Assembly: GCA_033439765.1 (NCBI GenBank)
Contig: JAULSN010000006.1
Span: 2,356,001 to 2,420,000 of the forward strand
Direction of reading: 5' to 3'
Source of the DNA: Lasiosphaeria ovina
Lineage: Eukaryota > Ascomycota > Sordariomycetes > Sordariales > Lasiosphaeriaceae
Length of the DNA: 64,000 nt
Part shown: positions 13,201 to 26,156 of the stretch, in pieces
How positions within the stretch are numbered: position 1 is the first letter of the stretch
Layout: every line of letters begins with the position of its first letter
Translations under genes and position numbers: made by a program
Notes under the pieces: generated by a model
The model's input: only the letters and a program-made list of their open reading frames with translations
The model's database searches: none
Told to the model about the DNA's origin: nothing

Positions 13201-16200
13201 AAGCGCTGGCTCAATGTGACGAATGCTGTCATCCTCAATGTACTCCGGCCCACGGAAAGTGTAGTAGAGAGGGTACGACCCGTCATTGCGGCCGCAGATG
13301 AAGGTCAGTCGGCGGACGCGGCGAGCGAAGAGCTCGTCCTTGAACTGGTGCACGACGGGAAGAATATCCTTGAGGATCTCATCGTCACTTCGACCCTCAA
13401 CGTCGCGAATGGCAACGTTGACAACAGCCGAGAGCTCATCCAGGCTTTCCAGACGTGGTGTCGGCACCGCGGGGCGGCGCTTGCCATTGAGATCGGGAAT
13501 GAGCCCACTGGCGCTCTTCTTGCGCAATCCTCCGGCCACAGGCAGCGTGTCGAGAGCCTTGGACAACAGCTCTTCAGCATCGTCAATGTACCTGCAGGGA
13601 ACGATGACTCCCTTGCGGATAGGCTCTTCTTGTGTCTTTTGAGTCAGGTAGGACATGTCGCTGATGGAGTGGATGCGCTTGAAGCTGTGGTCGACAGGGG
13701 TAGCCGGAGATGACGGGGCGGCAGACATGAGAGGCAGTCCATACTCTGACTGGCCAATCTTCCGCAGAGCAAAATCCCAAGACACGAAGGTCGGCGCGTC
13801 TGTCTCGTCGCAGTGGTACTCGATCTTCTTCAGGATGTAGGCTCGGTAGGCCCGGCGCACGTAGACCTCAGTGGCGGCCAAAGAAACCCAAGAGTCCTCA
13901 TGGGCAAAGAAGGTGGTCAGGACATCAAATACCGTGTACTTCGAGTCGACAACCTCCTTGATAATCTCCAAGCTGGGCTCTCTGTGGTCCCAGCCCGTCT
14001 CGCCGTAGCGTGACTCGACAACGGACGAGCGGAGGATGTGCTCCATCTGGGCCGTTCTCTCTTCGAGGGATGGGAGAGCGCATTGGATGAGGATCTCGCG
14101 AGCCTTCAGCGACACTTTCGCCGTCTGGCGAGACTCCAACTCGGCCATTTTGCGGAGCACGGGTCGAAGGGCTTTGGCAACGTTGCCCACATTTGGCTTG
14201 TTGGGGCGGTATTCCTCAAGAATAGCCAAAACAAGCGAGTTTTTTGCCGCGAGTCTGCTGTGGGACAGAACTGTGAGAACGACCTTCTGGATGTCGTCCT
14301 TGTTCTCGTCACGGAGCTTGAGAATGACGTCCTCATCCTGCAATCTCCGGCCTGAGAAGAGATGCTCCACATCTGTGTAGGTCTTCAAGAGATCTGAGAT
14401 CACCTGCAGCTCCCTGACCTTCTGCCCATCGGCGTAGAGGTCAAGCACCGTGGTGAGTGGTTCCAGGGTGGCCTTCAACAATTCGGCGTCCGCTTTAGAG
14501 GCAATGTTGTCATCCAAAAATTTCTGGAACACCTTGGCCAAGTTTCGTGCAGGGAACTCAGCTTGCCTCTGCTGCGCACGATCGAGCACCTGGGTGAACT
14601 GCGCATCGAGCTTTTGAGGCATACGGGCGTGCAAGGCAGAGAACTGTGCGGAAAACTCGCTGTAGGGGAGCTTGGGGTCGCGGAGCACCTCGATGAGCTC
14701 CTTAAGCGTCGAAAGCATAATCACCTGGTTGTCAAAGCCCATGAAGATATTCTTGAGCGTGTTGTACAGAACAGTGAACCTCTGGGATGGCTTGCTGCCC
14801 ATGACAACTGGCGAGCCAAACTCTGGGAGTTGTCCGATAAAGGACTGAGCCTGCTTGACGCGACTGGGGTCGTCCAGTGCCAATATACCGAGGATGTCTC
14901 CAGCCTCGAGTGTGGCACCCGGCTGCTTGATAAGCTGTACAATACCATCCTCTTGAGCAATCAGAGGCATGTACATCTTCATAACCTCGACCTCGGCGAA
15001 GGTCTGGCCGGCCCTGACATGCGAGCCATTCTCTACCGAGTACTTGACAAGCTTGCCGGGAGAAGGTGTCCGTAACTGAGTCGGGTCGTTCTCCTGCTCA
15101 AGGAGACATGTCTTGCTGTCAACGGAGATGCGGGTTGCGGCAACTTCCTCCTTCCAGTAGACATTGTGGCTGCGACCGTCAAGAAGGATCAAGAGGCCAC
15201 CGTCACTGAGAGCACGGACGCCGACCGAGCACTTAGAGCCATTGATGAAGAGGTGATAGCTGTCGGGGCTCGAACGAGTCACAGTGAACTTATATCTAAA
15301 GCCTTCATAGATGAAGTCCACTGGAAAGACGGACTTGAGGATATCCTTGGAGGGAACTTGGCCTTTCTCAAGGCCAGCTCGGTACTCCGCCATGCATGCC
15401 TCGCTGGCAATGTGTCCCTTGGTCACAGCGCCGCAAACAACAGCAAGCATGGGATCTGGTCGTTCTGCAGTGAGCTTGTTGGAGATCAACTCGTCGAGCC
15501 AGCCGGTAGTAATGGTATTGTCCTCGAAAGCCTCCGTCTCAAGAAGCTTGATCAGATACTCAACAGTCGTACGGAAGTCACCGCGGATGCTCAGTTCCTT
15601 GAGTGCAACGACCATGTGCTTCCGTGAGGCAGCGCGATTCTCGCCGTAGGCAAAAATATGGCCGAACTGGGAGTCCGAAAAGCTGTGAATGCCACCTGCA
15701 GATCCGACAGAGAAGTAGCCCCAAACGTTTGAGCTGGAGCGGAAATTCAGGTCGTGGAGTACACCGTTGGACGGCTTGAACCCCTCACCAGGATCTTCGG
15801 AGGTAATGCGGCACGCAGTTGTGTGGCCTTTCGGCGTCGGGCGCCTCTGGGTCTTCTCGCTCGCTGGGTCCTTGAACTCAAAGTCGATTTCTGTTGCTGT
15901 TTTGGGGTCAACGCCATACAGAAGCCTGATGTCCTTGATCCTGTGCAGGGGGAGACCCATCGCAACCTGGAGCTGGGCGGCGGGAAGGTTAACCCCGCTG
16001 ACCATTTCAGTGGTTGGGTGCTCGACCTGCAGACGCGGGTTGAGTTCCAGGAAGTAGAACTTGTCGTCGGCGTGCGAATAAAGGTATTCCACAGTCCCGG
16101 CGGAGACGTAACCGACAAGCCTTCCAAGGCGGACAGCGGCGTTCTCCATGGCCTTGAAGGTGTTCGGTTTCGCAATTGTCACTGGTGCTTCTTCGATAAT

Positions 16201-17368
16201 CTTCTGATGTCTCCGTTGCACCGAGCAATCTCTGCCGAAAAGAGAGATATTGTTCCCATATTGATCCGCAAGAAGCTGAACCTCCAAATGTCTCGCACTA
16301 TCTGCCAGCTTCATGATGAAGATGGGAGACCCCGGGATCTCGCTGGCCGCGGCCTTATAAAGCTCCTCGAAGCCGTCTTCGCTGAGAACCTTGCGGATAC
16401 CCTTGCCACCACCGCCTTCAGAGGCCTTGACCATGACAGGGAAGCCAATTTCCTTGGCTTTCTGGAGGCCTTCTTCCCAAGACGTAACGCAGCCCTTCAG
16501 GTAGACATCGTCTGGAACCGTCACAATTCCATCTTCGTCGACGGTGACCTTGTCGACGCCTGTCCCCGACCACGGGATGCAAGGAACGTCGGCGTGTTGA
16601 GCGACGATTGTAGAGGAGATCTTGTCGCCGAGGGACCGCATAGCCGAGCCTGGTGGGCCGATAAAGACAATCTTTTTTGGCGATGCAGCCAGCGACTCTG
16701 GGAGTTTCGGGTTTTCCGATGCATGACCCCTATTGGCAACCGATCAGTATGACCACTTCAGATTCGTGTTCCGCCTCTCAAAATGCAAACTCACCATCCT
16801 GCCCAGACAGCATGTACGTCCATACGCTCAGCAACGTCGACAATAAGCTCGACGTTCGCGTAGTTGTGGTTGTTGGTGCCGCCCGGTACTTCGACGTAGT
16901 GGTCTGCCATTCGAATGTAGTCGGCGTTCGCTTGCAGATCCTCTGGCGTGGCCATCACGGTGAATTTGATAGCCCGTTCGTCGCCGAATGTTTCGTAGGC
17001 CCATTTTCGCACAGATCGGATCTCTTTCACGGCGGCAATACCGTTGTTTGCGATTAAAACCTGCGGTTCGGAGAAGCTGTTAGCAGCTGTCCCGTTTTAC
17101 CCAGAAGACTGGGCAAAGCTGGAGAGCATGTTCCTGGATATGCAGATAATGAACTCACATTTGTGATCACGGTATGCCCATCGTTATTGGCGACGAAGTC
17201 CTTCACCTTAGAGGCAGGCGCATTTTCCAGCTTGTTACCACCGATGAAGTGCGCGGCCACCTTTCGCTTTTCGGCATATGACGCCTTGCCATTGATGTGG
17301 GGGACTGTAACACCATTTCGACTGCTACCAGAGCCATTGGCGGCACCGCGGCCGTCTGCGTCTCCCAT
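10234..17368 (-). CDS. acc1: Acetyl-CoA carboxylase (multidomain, cytosolic type)
   Basis: This enzyme carboxylates acetyl-CoA to malonyl-CoA with ATP, bicarbonate and biotin, the committing step of fatty-acid synthesis. Four exons fit: 17368-17159, 17060-16795, 16729-11874 and 11813-10234, joining in frame to 2303 aa, close to the usual fungal length. The biotin carboxylase domain shows the glycine-rich ATP loop [12 protein letters not shown] (about 261-272) and the [11 protein letters not shown] segment (about 387). The biotin carrier motif EVMKM is at about 740-744, with Lys743 the biotinylated residue. A central domain carries [10 protein letters not shown], which fits the Snf1/AMPK site consensus at the place where yeast Acc1 is phosphorylated. 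The carboxyltransferase halves follow, with [13 protein letters not shown] and [13 protein letters not shown]. The start is the first ATG of an in-frame 70-residue leader before VLIANNG. The gene stands alone, with long flanks on both sides. Confidence 0.97.
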
Positions 17369-20300
17369 GATTGCGGTTGTGAGGGTTTCGCAGGGTCGTG
17401 GTCGACAGAAAGTAGTTGCAGAGCGGGCTCTAGCAGCTTGTCATGTAATAGGGACCGCAACCGATCGACGCCCGGGCGGCAGCTGCACTGCGAGAGAGCG
17501 ACGGGGATTTACCGAATTCGGAGCCCGATAAATCCTTCGGTGTAAAGCAGGCGTGCATGCAACGCACGGCTTACGGGGGCGCGTTTGGCTGGGCTGTCGG
17601 CGAAGCTGCAGGTGATCCCCAATTGGCCGTCGAGGTATGTCGCGTCGCTGAAGCTGGCAGCTTTTTGATGTCCTGCAAAGCTTCAGGGTATGGAACAGGC
17701 GAAGGTGTCCTGGCGAGCAAACTTGCAAAAACGAAAAGGCAGCAACCCGGGGTATCTCGGCAAGGGATGGATACTCCTCACGACTCGTTTAATCGACTGG
17801 AATGCAAACGCCGTAGCGCGAAAGCAAATCTACAAGAAGGGAAAGCGTTGATCGGGCGTATGCTACGCAAGGAGTCATGTGGGGAGAAGGAGAGAAAGGA
17901 GGAAAAGAAGAATCCTAGAGCTTACGGAGGAGGGATGAGTAGAAGTCGTCGGGTAGAGAAGGGTAATGTTGAGCTCGGGCGAGGCGCTTGTAGCAACCAT
18001 GAAGCTGGTGAGCTGGTGGGGACTGGGGTCCTGGGCCAAATTGTCTCCGAATGCACGCCAAAAAAAAAAGTTCGAGGACCGCCGCTGCTCCGCGCTGCAC
18101 CCTGCCGTTGCTCCAGCGCCCCTTTGCTGTGTAAACTAGGCAGGCCCATAGCTTTCCCGCGACTCCCTCAAACCCGACTGCCAAGGGTGTGTTAACATTC
18201 CCGAGCACCGTCCCCGAACTAAACGGATAGGAAAACGGCATTTCTGGATAAACGAACACGCGCTATACCTAATAGAGACCGTAATAGCCCTCTTGAATCA
18301 TCACTCTAGCCTAGGTCTGGACCAATTTGCAACTGGAGCACCAAGGCCTGCAACAGTATCTTGGCTATATCGAGAATATCGGTTGATAAACCAGTCGATA
18401 ATCGATGTTATTGAAATAGTTGTCCACAGTTTTGGTCACGGCATGGCGATTTGCGCTCCCTGGCTGGCATTTCGGGGAATACTGATTTAGATCTCGGTGA
18501 GGTCACAAAACTCAGGTCCACAGTCTCTTTACTCGGGTCTTACTCTGTCGGTCTTGCGCCCCACGACGCACCGCCATTTTCAAGATTGCGACCATTCGCA
18601 TCGAAGGCAGGCGCGAATTGAGCCGGCCGAAGCGAATTAAGCCAATTGAGCCAACCAGGATGCCCGGTGGCGGATGTTGGGGAAGCCCCCAAATCCTCAA
18701 GTGCGCCTGCCGACCACCAAATCATCCACCCAGACCCAAGCGAAAAACGTCAGCTTGCAGATTGCAGAAATGGTGAAGCGGCAACAAGCGAATTGCACTA
18801 ACGTTAAGCCTTTGAGGCCCCACTGATATCAGCCCGGCCGTCGGGCAGGTACCCCCGTCAGTACACCACCTCGAGATGCTTCACGGTCCGACAAACACCG
18901 ACACGAGCAAGCGACAGCGGGATCGACGTGGCCTCTGTCTGCGTACGAGTCTTGTTTTGAGGCATTATCTGCAGCCGTCTAGAACGAACCTAAAAGCCAA
19001 TATTCTACGAGACGTGCATGGAACTCTTCCATCCTATTCCAGGCTATCATAGTCTGGCCAGTGACAGGTTCCCAATCGGATATTACCCATCTTGGGTAGG
19101 CCGGCGTAGCTCTCAGAGGCTCAGAGGGCCAAACAGTGGGGAAATTCTACTTCCCGCCTTCCCGGACTCCGATTGTGTGAACTGCGGTTGTGGTATCTGA
19201 AACCTTTTACTGAAGCTTGTCGCTGTCGAGGATGCATGTGTACCAGGCTGTCGAGGAGATGATTGTAAGTACATACATACTGAGCACTGTGTCACTGCAC
19301 TAGCTCAGGCGGTCGTGCACCTTGATGCATTGCTCATCCTCACGTTCTAAACACAAAATCTGTGTTTCAAGGCGGTGTTGGCGCCGGCGAACTTTTTGCA
19401 CGAGTCATCGTCGGCTGGGCGGACGGTACCTTGAGCTGAACAGGACATTAACATGAGGGAAAAGCAGGCCCTCAACAACATGCTGCGCCGGTTCAACCTT
19501 TTTTTTCCGCCGCGTCAGTCGCGGGCCACCAGCCCAGGATTGGTCTAGCGGCCCGGGAAACAGTGCACATTCCATTTTAATGGATACTCGCACATCCATA
19601 CCGTACTTTCTGCACGTTGTCTCGCAGATAACGAAGCGAACCTGAAGACGGGTATGGTAGTTAGAGAATGGAATGCGCGAAGTAAGAAATAAATCTTCTC
19701 AGTTCCTTCGAGGAGATTGTTGGCTTTTAACATACCCAACAGTCGAAGGCTTCGAGCGGAAACCCGAGTGGTGTCAAGCCAAGTGCAAATTGAGGTTTCG
19801 GTACTGTACTGGACTGTACCCCAATTTGTTGGGTTTCTGGAGTGATGAGGCGCCCAGCTTCTATGGCAATTCCCCCGACGATCGACATGGGAAAGAAAAA
19901 AAAGGACAAGCTGTTAGCGCAAGGGGAACCGGACCCGCAGATCCCCAACAGCTTGTCCGCGGATGCCCGAGCACTCCCCGGGTTTGGGACGACTTTGGGC
20001 CCATTTGGATCTAGCTTTTCCTGTTTCGGAGGCTGCATTTTCCCCTTCTCGCCTCCGTGAATCCCGGTCCGGCTTGAGGCTCGAATTTCGCGATTAAACT
20101 AACTCGCCTTCTCAGAACTCAGGAGTCAAGAAACCAATGCATCCAGAATCTTGTCCGCATCGCATCGCGCCGCGCTGCACACTGCACTGCACTGCACTGC
20201 GCCGAACTGTACTCTGCAAAGATGCAAAGTGCAAAGCGAGATAAGGATTTAATTCCCAGAAGAGTGAGCATGCACCTGGTTTTGTTCCGGACGGATCCGT

Positions 20301-22195
20301 AAGCGGTAACATCCGCATGCCGGAGACGTGAAGTCCAACAGTCCACATGCACAATCCCCATGTAACCACACTGGGAAGCTCACCGCAAGCAAGCGCGCCG
20401 TCCCGCCGCCGGCGTCATCGCCAGGGATCAGTGTCAGCTCTACACCGAGCAATACTCCATAGAACACTTTCTGCTCTGGCCGGCGATGTCCCTTGTTCCA
20501 CATCCGCCGGCTTTCTGACGGAGGGATCCATCTGTGTGCATCATGTTTCTTTTTGTAGCCTCGGACCAAAGCAATGGCGATGGGCCGGAGTCCAAACATC
20601 CAGAGACAGGATAGGACGACGACGACGACAATTCCACCAGCTCAACACGTGATAGGCACCGGAGACCTGAAAACGTGCGCAAATTCTTATGCGGACAGAA
20701 CAGAGCCTGCATCTCACCGATCCTCTGCGAGATTCATCTTGGGCACCAGTGTACTTGTATCTCTCCCGCCCCATATCACCAGACGCCCATGCAGTCATTG
20801 CATGCTTCCTGTACGCAACCGGCTCCCGGATCCAGAGCGTTGTGGTAAGGTGTGAAGAACAGAGTATATCATCCACGTGTAATCGCTTTCTTACCCTGCC
20901 CATCCTACAAGAAAGCAGCCAAGCCAGCACGCACGCAAGCAAGCAAGCAAGCAACAGCCCCCTCTCGGCTGAGAGGTTCCGATCGAGCTTCCCCGGATTT
21001 CCTGCCCCACTTGCCGACCCTTTTTCTCTTGTCCCGCCGCGATTTGACATGAGAATCGTACGATTTTCTCTTGACCTGGTCTCGACCGGGCTAGAAGGTC
21101 AGAAAGAAGGGGGAGGAGGGGCTAAGCACGTCGCAGAATGAATGACAGCAAAGCAGCTCGATCCAATGCAGAAAGGCACGCTCCCCATTCATGTTCTGTA
21201 CAATAAATACATAATGTATTTCCGAGAGCACGTATGTGTACGTCAGCCACCTCCCGCCGCCATCTGGTGCATGGGATGTGCTGCCGACTACCGAGACACG
21301 CACACGGAGCACACATGCACGCCGGACACTGCTTAGGAATACCGATATAAACAAGGTACGTATTGGGTATTAAGTCATGTATCATTCTCCTCTCCCTCCC
21401 GATCACCGGCTCCCCCCCCCCCCCCCCGATTACCGGCTCCCTCTCAGTCACCAGCCCATCCACAGCAACCAGAAAATAAGGCTCAAGTTTCCAATGTTCC
21501 CCGCCCCCGTGCCATGCTCTCTTCCTCGTGCCATTCAAGAAGGCAGTAGGTTAAGACAGTAACTAGCGATCCGGAGTGGAGGAGGTAGGTGGTGGTAAAC
21601 AGATATGTAATAATAGCCAGCCCTTGCGCAGGGACACGGGATGTGTGAGCCCGCACGCAAGGGACGACATGAACCAAAAAAAAAAAAAAAAAAAAAAAAA
21701 GAAAAGAAAAAGACGTAGAAGGAATGGGTAGTGTAGTCCGCCTCTCAGCCCCTGATCTTCTTCTGTACCAAGTTTGTACACACAACACAACACAGTATAC
21801 AGACACGCACGTCCGTCTCCCGCAGTCACCGTAAGAAAACACCACTAGCTCCCATTCCCAAAAATAAAATAAAAGGAAGAACTAAAGAATGCATCAAGAG
21901 GTATTTCGTTTCACAGGACAACAAAAAAAAAGACCCAGCCAGGTAACCGCCCGCACCCATCCCCTCCTTACCTTCCGTCTACCCACAGGGACCCCTCCCA
22001 ATAAAAAGTGAACCAAGGATAGACGAGAAAAACAAAAAGCATGTTGGGGGAAAAACGCCTTCACCGTCGCTAGCTTCGAGGCTAAGAAGAAGGAAGGAAA
22101 GCTTAAAACAAGAAAGGCCTTTCAACGCGGGATTAAAAAAAATATACGTAGAAAAAAAAGAAAGAAAGTCTAATAAGTACTTTTCTTCTTTTTTT
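17369..22195. other. 4.8-kb region upstream of acc1
   Basis: It contains the acc1 promoter and 5' UTR at the left, and the 3' UTR of nudE at the right. Open frames inside are short and lack motifs. Simple repeats are frequent: a CACTG run near 20180-20205, AAGC repeats near 20934-20950, a 16-base C run at 21412-21427 and a 25-base A run at 21676-21700. No tRNA or conserved gene was found. Its length is notable for a highly expressed housekeeping gene. Confidence 0.5.
21412..21700. repeat. Homopolymer runs: 16 C and 25 A
   Basis: Positions 21412-21427 are all C, and 21676-21700 are all A followed by GAAAAGAAAA. Both lie downstream of nudE. Runs this long are prone to length errors, so the exact counts should be treated with care. 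Confidence 0.9.
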
Positions 22196-24186
22196 TTAGT
22201 ACGTCTCCCCGACGTCCGCGAGCCTTTTCGCCGGGCCGGCGCTTGAGCTTGTCCTCCTGGATGCCCCGCCCCCTCCTCCACCGCCGCCGCCACCGCCTCC
22301 ACCACTTTGCCTCCTCGCGCCGCTGCTGCTGGGCATGGGGATTCCACTGGGGACCGGGATGCCGCTAGCACCCAGGGCTGCCGCGGCGGCGTCAAGCTCG
22401 AGGCGGCTGTACGTGCTGCGCCTGCTAGGGGTGCGGAGGTCGCCGCCGTCCTCGGTTAGCTGCTCGTCGACCTCGGCGGTGCTGTAGCTGACGCTCTGGC
22501 TGTGCCCGTGCCCGTGCAGGCTGCCGCCGAGGCTGCTCCTGGGCCGCCCGAGGGGCGTCCGCGCGCCGCCAAGGCTGGTGCGGCTCATGGGCCGCGGCGG
22601 CGGCATGATGTTGCTGCCGCCCCCCGTCGTGTGCGAGTCGGTCCTGCTGGCCGGCCGCGCGTAGCTCGAGACGCTAGCTCGGCTGCTGGGCCGCGACATG
22701 TCCGAATCGACTGTTGTGCTCCCGCCGCCTCCGGGGTTGCGGTTGGGCAGCGGCCCAAACGACAGACGCGACACCCCCGACGTACTAAGACGGGGAACGT
22801 GCTTGCTGGTGGTGCTGCTCGACGATATGCTGCTGCGGAAGTCGGAGTGGTTGGTGCTGTAATGGCTTGTAGGTGTCGCGTCATCCGTCGCAACGCTGGA
22901 TGTTGTGGACCCCACGGTGCGCTTGCGGCCGCGGATAGTAACCGTAGACGGGATGTTTACCGATGATCGGGGTGACGCGCGCGGTGGTGTGTTGACCGGC
23001 GCGGGGAGCTTCGACCGAGCAGATTGCACGCGGGCCTCGAGGCGCTGCATCTGGGCCGTGAGCGTGCGGATGTGCGTGAGCGACGTCGAGGGAGGGATCT
23101 TGTGTGATGTCGCGCGCGCTGGCGGCTTGGCCGCCACGGACCGTGGCGCCGGTGTCCGGAAGGCGTTCGCCGTCGTGGCGATGCGGTTGCCCGGTGCGCG
23201 CGCAGAGTTGAACTGTTTCGGCTTGGGAGTGACGCTGTTATCTGCGGACGGGAAGCGGGGTTTCCGTTGTGCTGTTGAAGCGGGCGTCTTCACAGCAACG
23301 GGCGGTTTTGGCATAGGCACAGAGGATGCGTCGGACATGGGCGGCGAAGGGGGGTCCTGAAGTTCGGAAATCGTTCCTGGTGTAGATATTGACTTGGTAT
23401 CGGGCGGGGTCGTAATCATGGGCGAGCTTGCGGTTGAGTTCGGGGAGTGGTCGAACGAGGGCGATTCGAGGATGGAGAGGTCTGTTGATATGGCGGAGAG
23501 ATGGCGGGACTCCTGTTTCCTGATCTTGTCTTGGAGGATCTCGGCCTCAATCTTGAGATCTCCCAGTTCCTCGCGCAGCCGTTGTGTCTCGACTCGGAGG
23601 TGCTCTCGCTCTTGCTCGCCGATCTTGATCTCTTCCTCCATCATGACAGCCCGCTCGATCGCGACATTGTATTTCGATTCGAGGTCCTCGAGCGACGATG
23701 TCGTGGTCCGCGCCTGGCGCTCAAAGTCATCGTTGGCAACCTCGATATCGCGTAGTTTGAGTTGGAGGGTCCGGTTTGAGTCGCGCAGCGTTGTTACCTC
23801 CTTCTCAAGGAGACTCTGCGCCGCGTTTGCCTCGGATTTTGCTTCCCTGTATTTCCTCTGCAGCGGGTCCGTGGGTTAGCTTGACCGCCTCCGCGAGCAG
23901 GGGGCGGGGGCGGGGAGTGCGATATGGCGATATGGGAGAATGAGAGAGCGTGACATACCTTCCACTCTTCAACCTCGTAGCCGAGTCCTTCGGTCTTTTC
24001 TTGCAGCGACCGCTCCCGCTTGTCGGCCGCGTCGAGGTCCTTTTCGAGCTCGGCCTCTAGCTCCTTGCTGGAGGCCTGAAATTCCGAGAGCTCGTGCTCG
24101 AGATATTCGTATTGTGACTTGTACCATGCCAGAGCATCCTCGGCGCTGGCTTCGGCGCTGGGTGGCGACGATGGTGGTTCGGCCAT
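22196..24186 (-). CDS. nudE: NUDE-family nuclear distribution protein
   Basis: NUDE proteins bind LIS1 (NudF) and cytoplasmic dynein and are needed for nuclear migration in hyphae. Two exons, 24186-23959 and 23857-22196, are joined through a GTATGT donor and a CTGCAG acceptor with the frame kept, giving 629 aa. After a short acidic lead with [13 protein letters not shown], residues about 20-190 form an almost unbroken coiled coil with the family's [19 protein letters not shown] and [18 protein letters not shown] patterns. The rest is a long Ser/Thr/Pro-rich disordered tail, with basic stretches and a run of about 13 glycines near the end (DNA 22270-22310). The closest named relatives would be Aspergillus nudE and Neurospora ro-11. 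The N-terminal coiled coil supports the call; the tail is typical but not diagnostic. Confidence 0.9.
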
Positions 24187-26156
24187 TTGGCTTGTTTACG
24201 TTTGGGCTCGCTGGTCGGCGCGATGTCGCATGTGACTGTTGTGGGAGGGAAGAAAACGGGTCCGAAGGAATGTCGAAGGTCGGCAGCGCAACAAAAGAAA
24301 ATGCAAGTCGTGCGACGTTATCGTAAGGCGAACAAGAGGTGAAATGCGAAATTATTAGGTATTATGGGGTTCGTGTCGTGGGCCGTTCGTAGCTTCTCGC
24401 GATGCGATGATCTGCTTCGAGTCAGGTCAACAGCCCGCGAAATTGGGGCGTGGTGAGGGGAGCCGCATACTCGACATGCGTCGCCGGATTACACGTCAAA
24501 AAATGCAAGTCCGGGAATGGTTGTCGCGCGTCGTTCGGTTGTCGGCGGAGTCGTGTGTGTCGGGGTCGGCGGCCGTCTTACCTACCTTGGGCGGCCGTTG
24601 TCGTCGTCGTTGCCGATCGGGTGTCGTCGATGTTGGAGGAAGGAAGACCCTCCTCGCCAGGCGGTTGAGGGTGTTTTCCTTGGCGTTCGTTTGTGTCTGT
24701 CTCCCCTTGCCGTCGCATGGCGCTAAAAATCAACCTGGCAACCGTGCGCTGGTGGGGCAGCCAGCCTAACATGCGGACAACACTGGACGTACAGTATGTA
24801 TCCATCCATTCTGCAGAACATGAATCATGACGGAACATTGGAGCATTTCTTTCCATTGTTCTCGTGCATCAAAAATTATTTTATTGGCAAGCCGTACGGC
24901 TGCAAATGAGTTCTGGTGCCACGCGACCGACAGAACTCTCGCAAGTCATGCGCCACTGTTCCTCAGCGCAAACCGTTCACACGTCCCAATGCCAAAGACA
25001 AGCCAAAGCAGGGAGAAACAGATACTGCAGGTTGGTCTCGGATGAGCACTCATGTGGCATTTCGGACATTTGTCTCTCTGCCCCTTGCAGCTCAGTTTGC
25101 CAGCCTCTCAAGAACATATTCTTTATTACGGCCAGTGAAAGCAACTGCTAGCCCCCCTCTCCCCTCAACGTCACCTTTCCGACGGCTTCCGGAGGCTGCG
25201 AGTTCTCGTTTGGGCCGCGGAGGCACGGGATGGCCAACCACGAGATGGCCAACCACACGATGCAGCTGTTGGTCCCGCACTGCGTTTGATCTGAAACAGA
25301 CGTCGAATTTGCCAAAACTTGTGTTTTTTCCACTTCAATGCTTACCACGCGTACCATCAATCTGAGGCCCCCTTCTGGATTTTGGCCTTGCGCTGCATCT
25401 GCCCATCGCCAATCGCGTCTGGCGGCCCGCGCATCGTGCATCAATATTGCCAAGACATGACGTATCCCCGTTATTCTATTTTGAGATAGTTCCCACCCGG
25501 CTTGTTCGCTTCGCCGACTATGCAGTAATTGCTTATATTGGGTAATTATTGTAAGATACCTACTCAGGCACCACAAGAGACCTAGAGCCGACTTCATAAT
25601 AGCGGTATGTTTTGTGCTATCGAGAATTAATATCTCAAAATCATATCGCTAAATTCGACCAGCCTCGATTACTATTCTACCTGGGCAACCTGGGCTGCTT
25701 AGCTCAAGGAGGTCTTGAAACTGCAATGTGCGAAAAGACGTGAAGGTTGCTGTGCTCGTATGAGTCTGGAGTGAAGAAGAGACCCAAACCAATGGCTGAG
25801 TCGATCGTCAACTTATCTATGTGAATACCAATACGCGGAACCAGTCCCCTTTTTAAGGACTAAATAATGGAAGAACCACGGTATGACGTCTCAGATGCTT
25901 CAAGTGACACTATTGACCTAAATCAGCTGCAGCATATTGAACCTCTGTCAGGTTTGTTGCAATGCCACCTCTTGAAGGTTAGCTTTAGCGAAGATGGCAT
26001 CAAAATCTTTCCAAAAGACTTGATACTTTATCACCTTGATGGAGAGGTAAATCAACAATGGTCCTTACATATTAATCAAAATCTATGAAGACGTCAAATC
26101 TAGATCATAACCCCGAGTAAATAATGCACCCATTTCTACAAGTACCTCCTACCCCC
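24187..26156. other. Intergenic region upstream of nudE
   Basis: The left part is the nudE promoter. From about 25550 to 26130 the sequence becomes AT-rich, with one 73-codon frame at 25867-26088 that has no recognisable motif. The AT-rich change next to GC-rich genes may mark a decayed insertion. Nothing else can be supported. Confidence 0.4.

Noticed and set aside
10138..17057. Long plus-strand frames opposite acc1 (for example 10138-11019, 12883-13713, 15754-16752)
   Set aside because: They mirror the strong codon bias of acc1 on the other strand and encode no recognisable protein.
25867..26088. 73-codon frame in AT-rich DNA next to the monooxygenase gene
   Set aside because: A possible GTAAAT donor ends it, but no second exon fits before the neighbouring gene, and no motif is seen.
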